Shown piece by piece: positions 13,416 through 14,250 of a stretch of 14,250 nt of DNA. Numbering within the stretch: the stretch's first letter is position 1; every line of letters begins with the position of its first letter. The position numbers and the translations under genes are program-made. A model generated the notes under the pieces. That model worked only from the letters and a program-made list of their open reading frames with translations. It had not been told where the DNA came from and made no database searches. This DNA comes from an uncultured Opitutaceae bacterium (GTDB taxonomy: Bacteria; Verrucomicrobiota; Verrucomicrobiae; Opitutales; Opitutaceae), in contig CAMLSH010000044.1 of NCBI GenBank assembly GCA_946482625.1, forward strand, positions 1 through 14,250, in the 5' to 3' direction.

Positions 13416-14141
13416 TTAGAACTGACGGGCGGAACGGGTGAGCGGTGTCAGGGAGTCGAATACGAGCGGGTCGTTGGGGAAAAGGGCGATGGCGTGATCG
13501 ACGCCGCTGCGCAGGCCGTTGAGACGGGCGCGGGTGAGCTGGAGTTCGACGTAGTTGCGCGTGCGCATTTGCGAAGCGTGGGCCTCCATCGCGGCGGTCC
13601 ACGTGGCGATCACGGCCGGAGCGGAGATGTCGATGAGGATGGCGGAGCGGTCGGTCGGCTCGGCGTCGGGCGTGATGGCGTAGAAGAGGAGCGAGGCGAT
13701 GGCGTGCGCGGGCGTGTCGCGCAGTTCGGCGACGCCGCCGTAGCGGGCGAGGCGGGCGGCGTCGCGGACGAGGCGGCCGACGACGATGTGATCGGGGTGC
13801 TGGTTTTCGACGACCGTGGGCGCGAGGATGATTTGCGGGCGGAGGCAACGGATGATCGCAGCGAGTTGGAGAACGTGCGCGATGGAATGGGTGAGGTGCG
13901 CGTCGCCGCCGAGATCGATGAACTCGACGGTGGCGCCGAGGATCGCAGCGGCTTTTTCAGCCTCTTGCGTGCGTTCGGCGGGCGTGCCGTTTGTGCCGGA
14001 TTCGCCGCGCGAGCAGATGACGAAATGGGCGGAGTGGCCGGATTGGGTTTTGCGCGCGATGATGCCGCCGCAACCGAACTCGATGTCGTCGGGGTGCGCG
14101 CCGAAGGCGAGAAGAGGGGCGGGCTGGTCAGGCAGGGGCAT
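13416..14141 (-). CDS. bshB1: Bacillithiol biosynthesis deacetylase BshB1 (LmbE/PIG-L family)
   Basis: The second bacillithiol enzyme: a zinc-dependent deacetylase that removes acetate from GlcNAc-malate to give GlcN-malate. The 241-residue protein has the LmbE zinc motif AHPDD (15-19; ligands His16 and Asp19) and the third ligand in HPDH (115-118, His118). ICSRGESGTNGTPAER (42-57) matches the conserved RGE-GT-GTP loop. Placement next to bshA makes the B1 assignment much firmer than the fold alone, which is shared with other PIG-L deacetylases such as MshB. Start choice: ATG at 14141 gives a lead typical of the family and overlaps the end of the upstream gene by 14 bases; an ATG at 14156 and a TTG at 14168 are also in frame. 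The overlap suggests translational coupling. No convincing Shine-Dalgarno precedes any of them. A bshC gene is not in this window. Confidence 0.92.
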   Translation of the reverse strand: MPLPDQPAPLLAFGAHPDDIEFGCGGIIARKTQSGHSAHFVICSRGESGTNGTPAERTQEAEKAAAILGATVEFIDLGGDAHLTHSIAHVLQLAAIIRCLRPQIILAPTVVENQHPDHIVVGRLVRDAARLARYGGVAELRDTPAHAIASLLFYAITPDAEPTDRSAILIDISAPAVIATWTAAMEAHASQMRTRNYVELQLTRARLNGLRSGVDHAIALFPNDPLVFDSLTPLTRSARQF

Positions 14142-14250
14142 CGGTGAAGGCTTCATCGGAACGGTCAATGGGGTCGCGGCTCACGAAGAGGATTTCCGGT
14201 GCGTCGGCTTTGTTCAAGTAAGCCTGTTCGCCGAGTCCGGCGATGTAATG
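14128..14250 (-). CDS. C-terminal end of an unidentified gene upstream of bshB1 (partial)
   Basis: On the minus strand the frame is open from the right edge to a TGA at 14130-14128, encoding 40 residues that begin HYIAGLGEQAYLNKADAPEI and continue ILFVSRDPIDRSDEAFTDAP. The composition is ordinary for a folded protein ending with a short acidic tail. It overlaps the preferred bshB1 start by 14 bases, the arrangement expected for genes of one operon. I do not recognise the family from so short a tail. In other bacteria bacillithiol genes neighbour sugar-phosphate or redox genes, but nothing here supports a particular choice. Confidence 0.6.
   Translation of the reverse strand, partial: HYIAGLGEQAYLNKADAPEILFVSRDPIDRSDEAFTDAPA

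Overview
The window is GC-rich DNA (most third codon positions are G or C) packed with genes on both strands. Several features together suggest a Verrucomicrobiota member, probably an Opitutaceae relative: a bacillithiol gene pair, a very large PPi-type PEPCK-like protein, secreted multidomain enzymes, genes mostly without Shine-Dalgarno sites, and a C-terminal Gly-rich/hydrophobic/Arg sorting tail. That placement is inference from gene content; no rRNA or tRNA gene is present to fix it.

Layout, left to right. An ExoD-family membrane protein runs in from the left edge (3-686). After a 167-base gap with a terminator-like inverted repeat and promoter-like boxes comes a 1155-codon cytoplasmic protein (854-4321). 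Its spaced motifs match the metal-binding and kinase loops of phosphoenolpyruvate carboxykinase, and its size fits the PPi-dependent class. A strong hairpin terminator follows directly. The next 260 bases hold no gene but contain a dense set of perfect palindromes that looks like a small non-autonomous repeat element. Then come a beta-hydroxyacid dehydrogenase (4581-5468) and a secreted GH65-like glycosidase (5594-7756).

A small exported protein with two TonB-C-like domains lies on the minus strand (7802-8515), convergent with the glycosidase. A 347-base divergent intergenic region with a good sigma70-like promoter precedes an 1125-residue secreted protein (8863-12240). This has a glucose/sorbosone dehydrogenase-type beta-propeller, two fibronectin III domains, a right-handed beta-helix and a CTERM-like tail. 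Convergent with it is a minus-strand operon: an unidentified gene entering from the right edge, bshB1, then bshA. These last two encode the second and first enzymes of bacillithiol synthesis.

How they work together: bshA and bshB1 make GlcN-malate, the bacillithiol precursor. The PEPCK-like protein would act in central carbon metabolism between oxaloacetate and PEP. The dehydrogenase, glycosidase and sugar-dehydrogenase propeller fit carbohydrate breakdown at or outside the cell envelope, but nothing in the sequence links them into one pathway. I saw no tRNA, rRNA, CRISPR array, transposase or phage gene. The most notable items are the PEPCK-like protein, the palindrome cluster, the composite secreted protein with its sorting tail, and the bacillithiol operon with an unidentified first gene.
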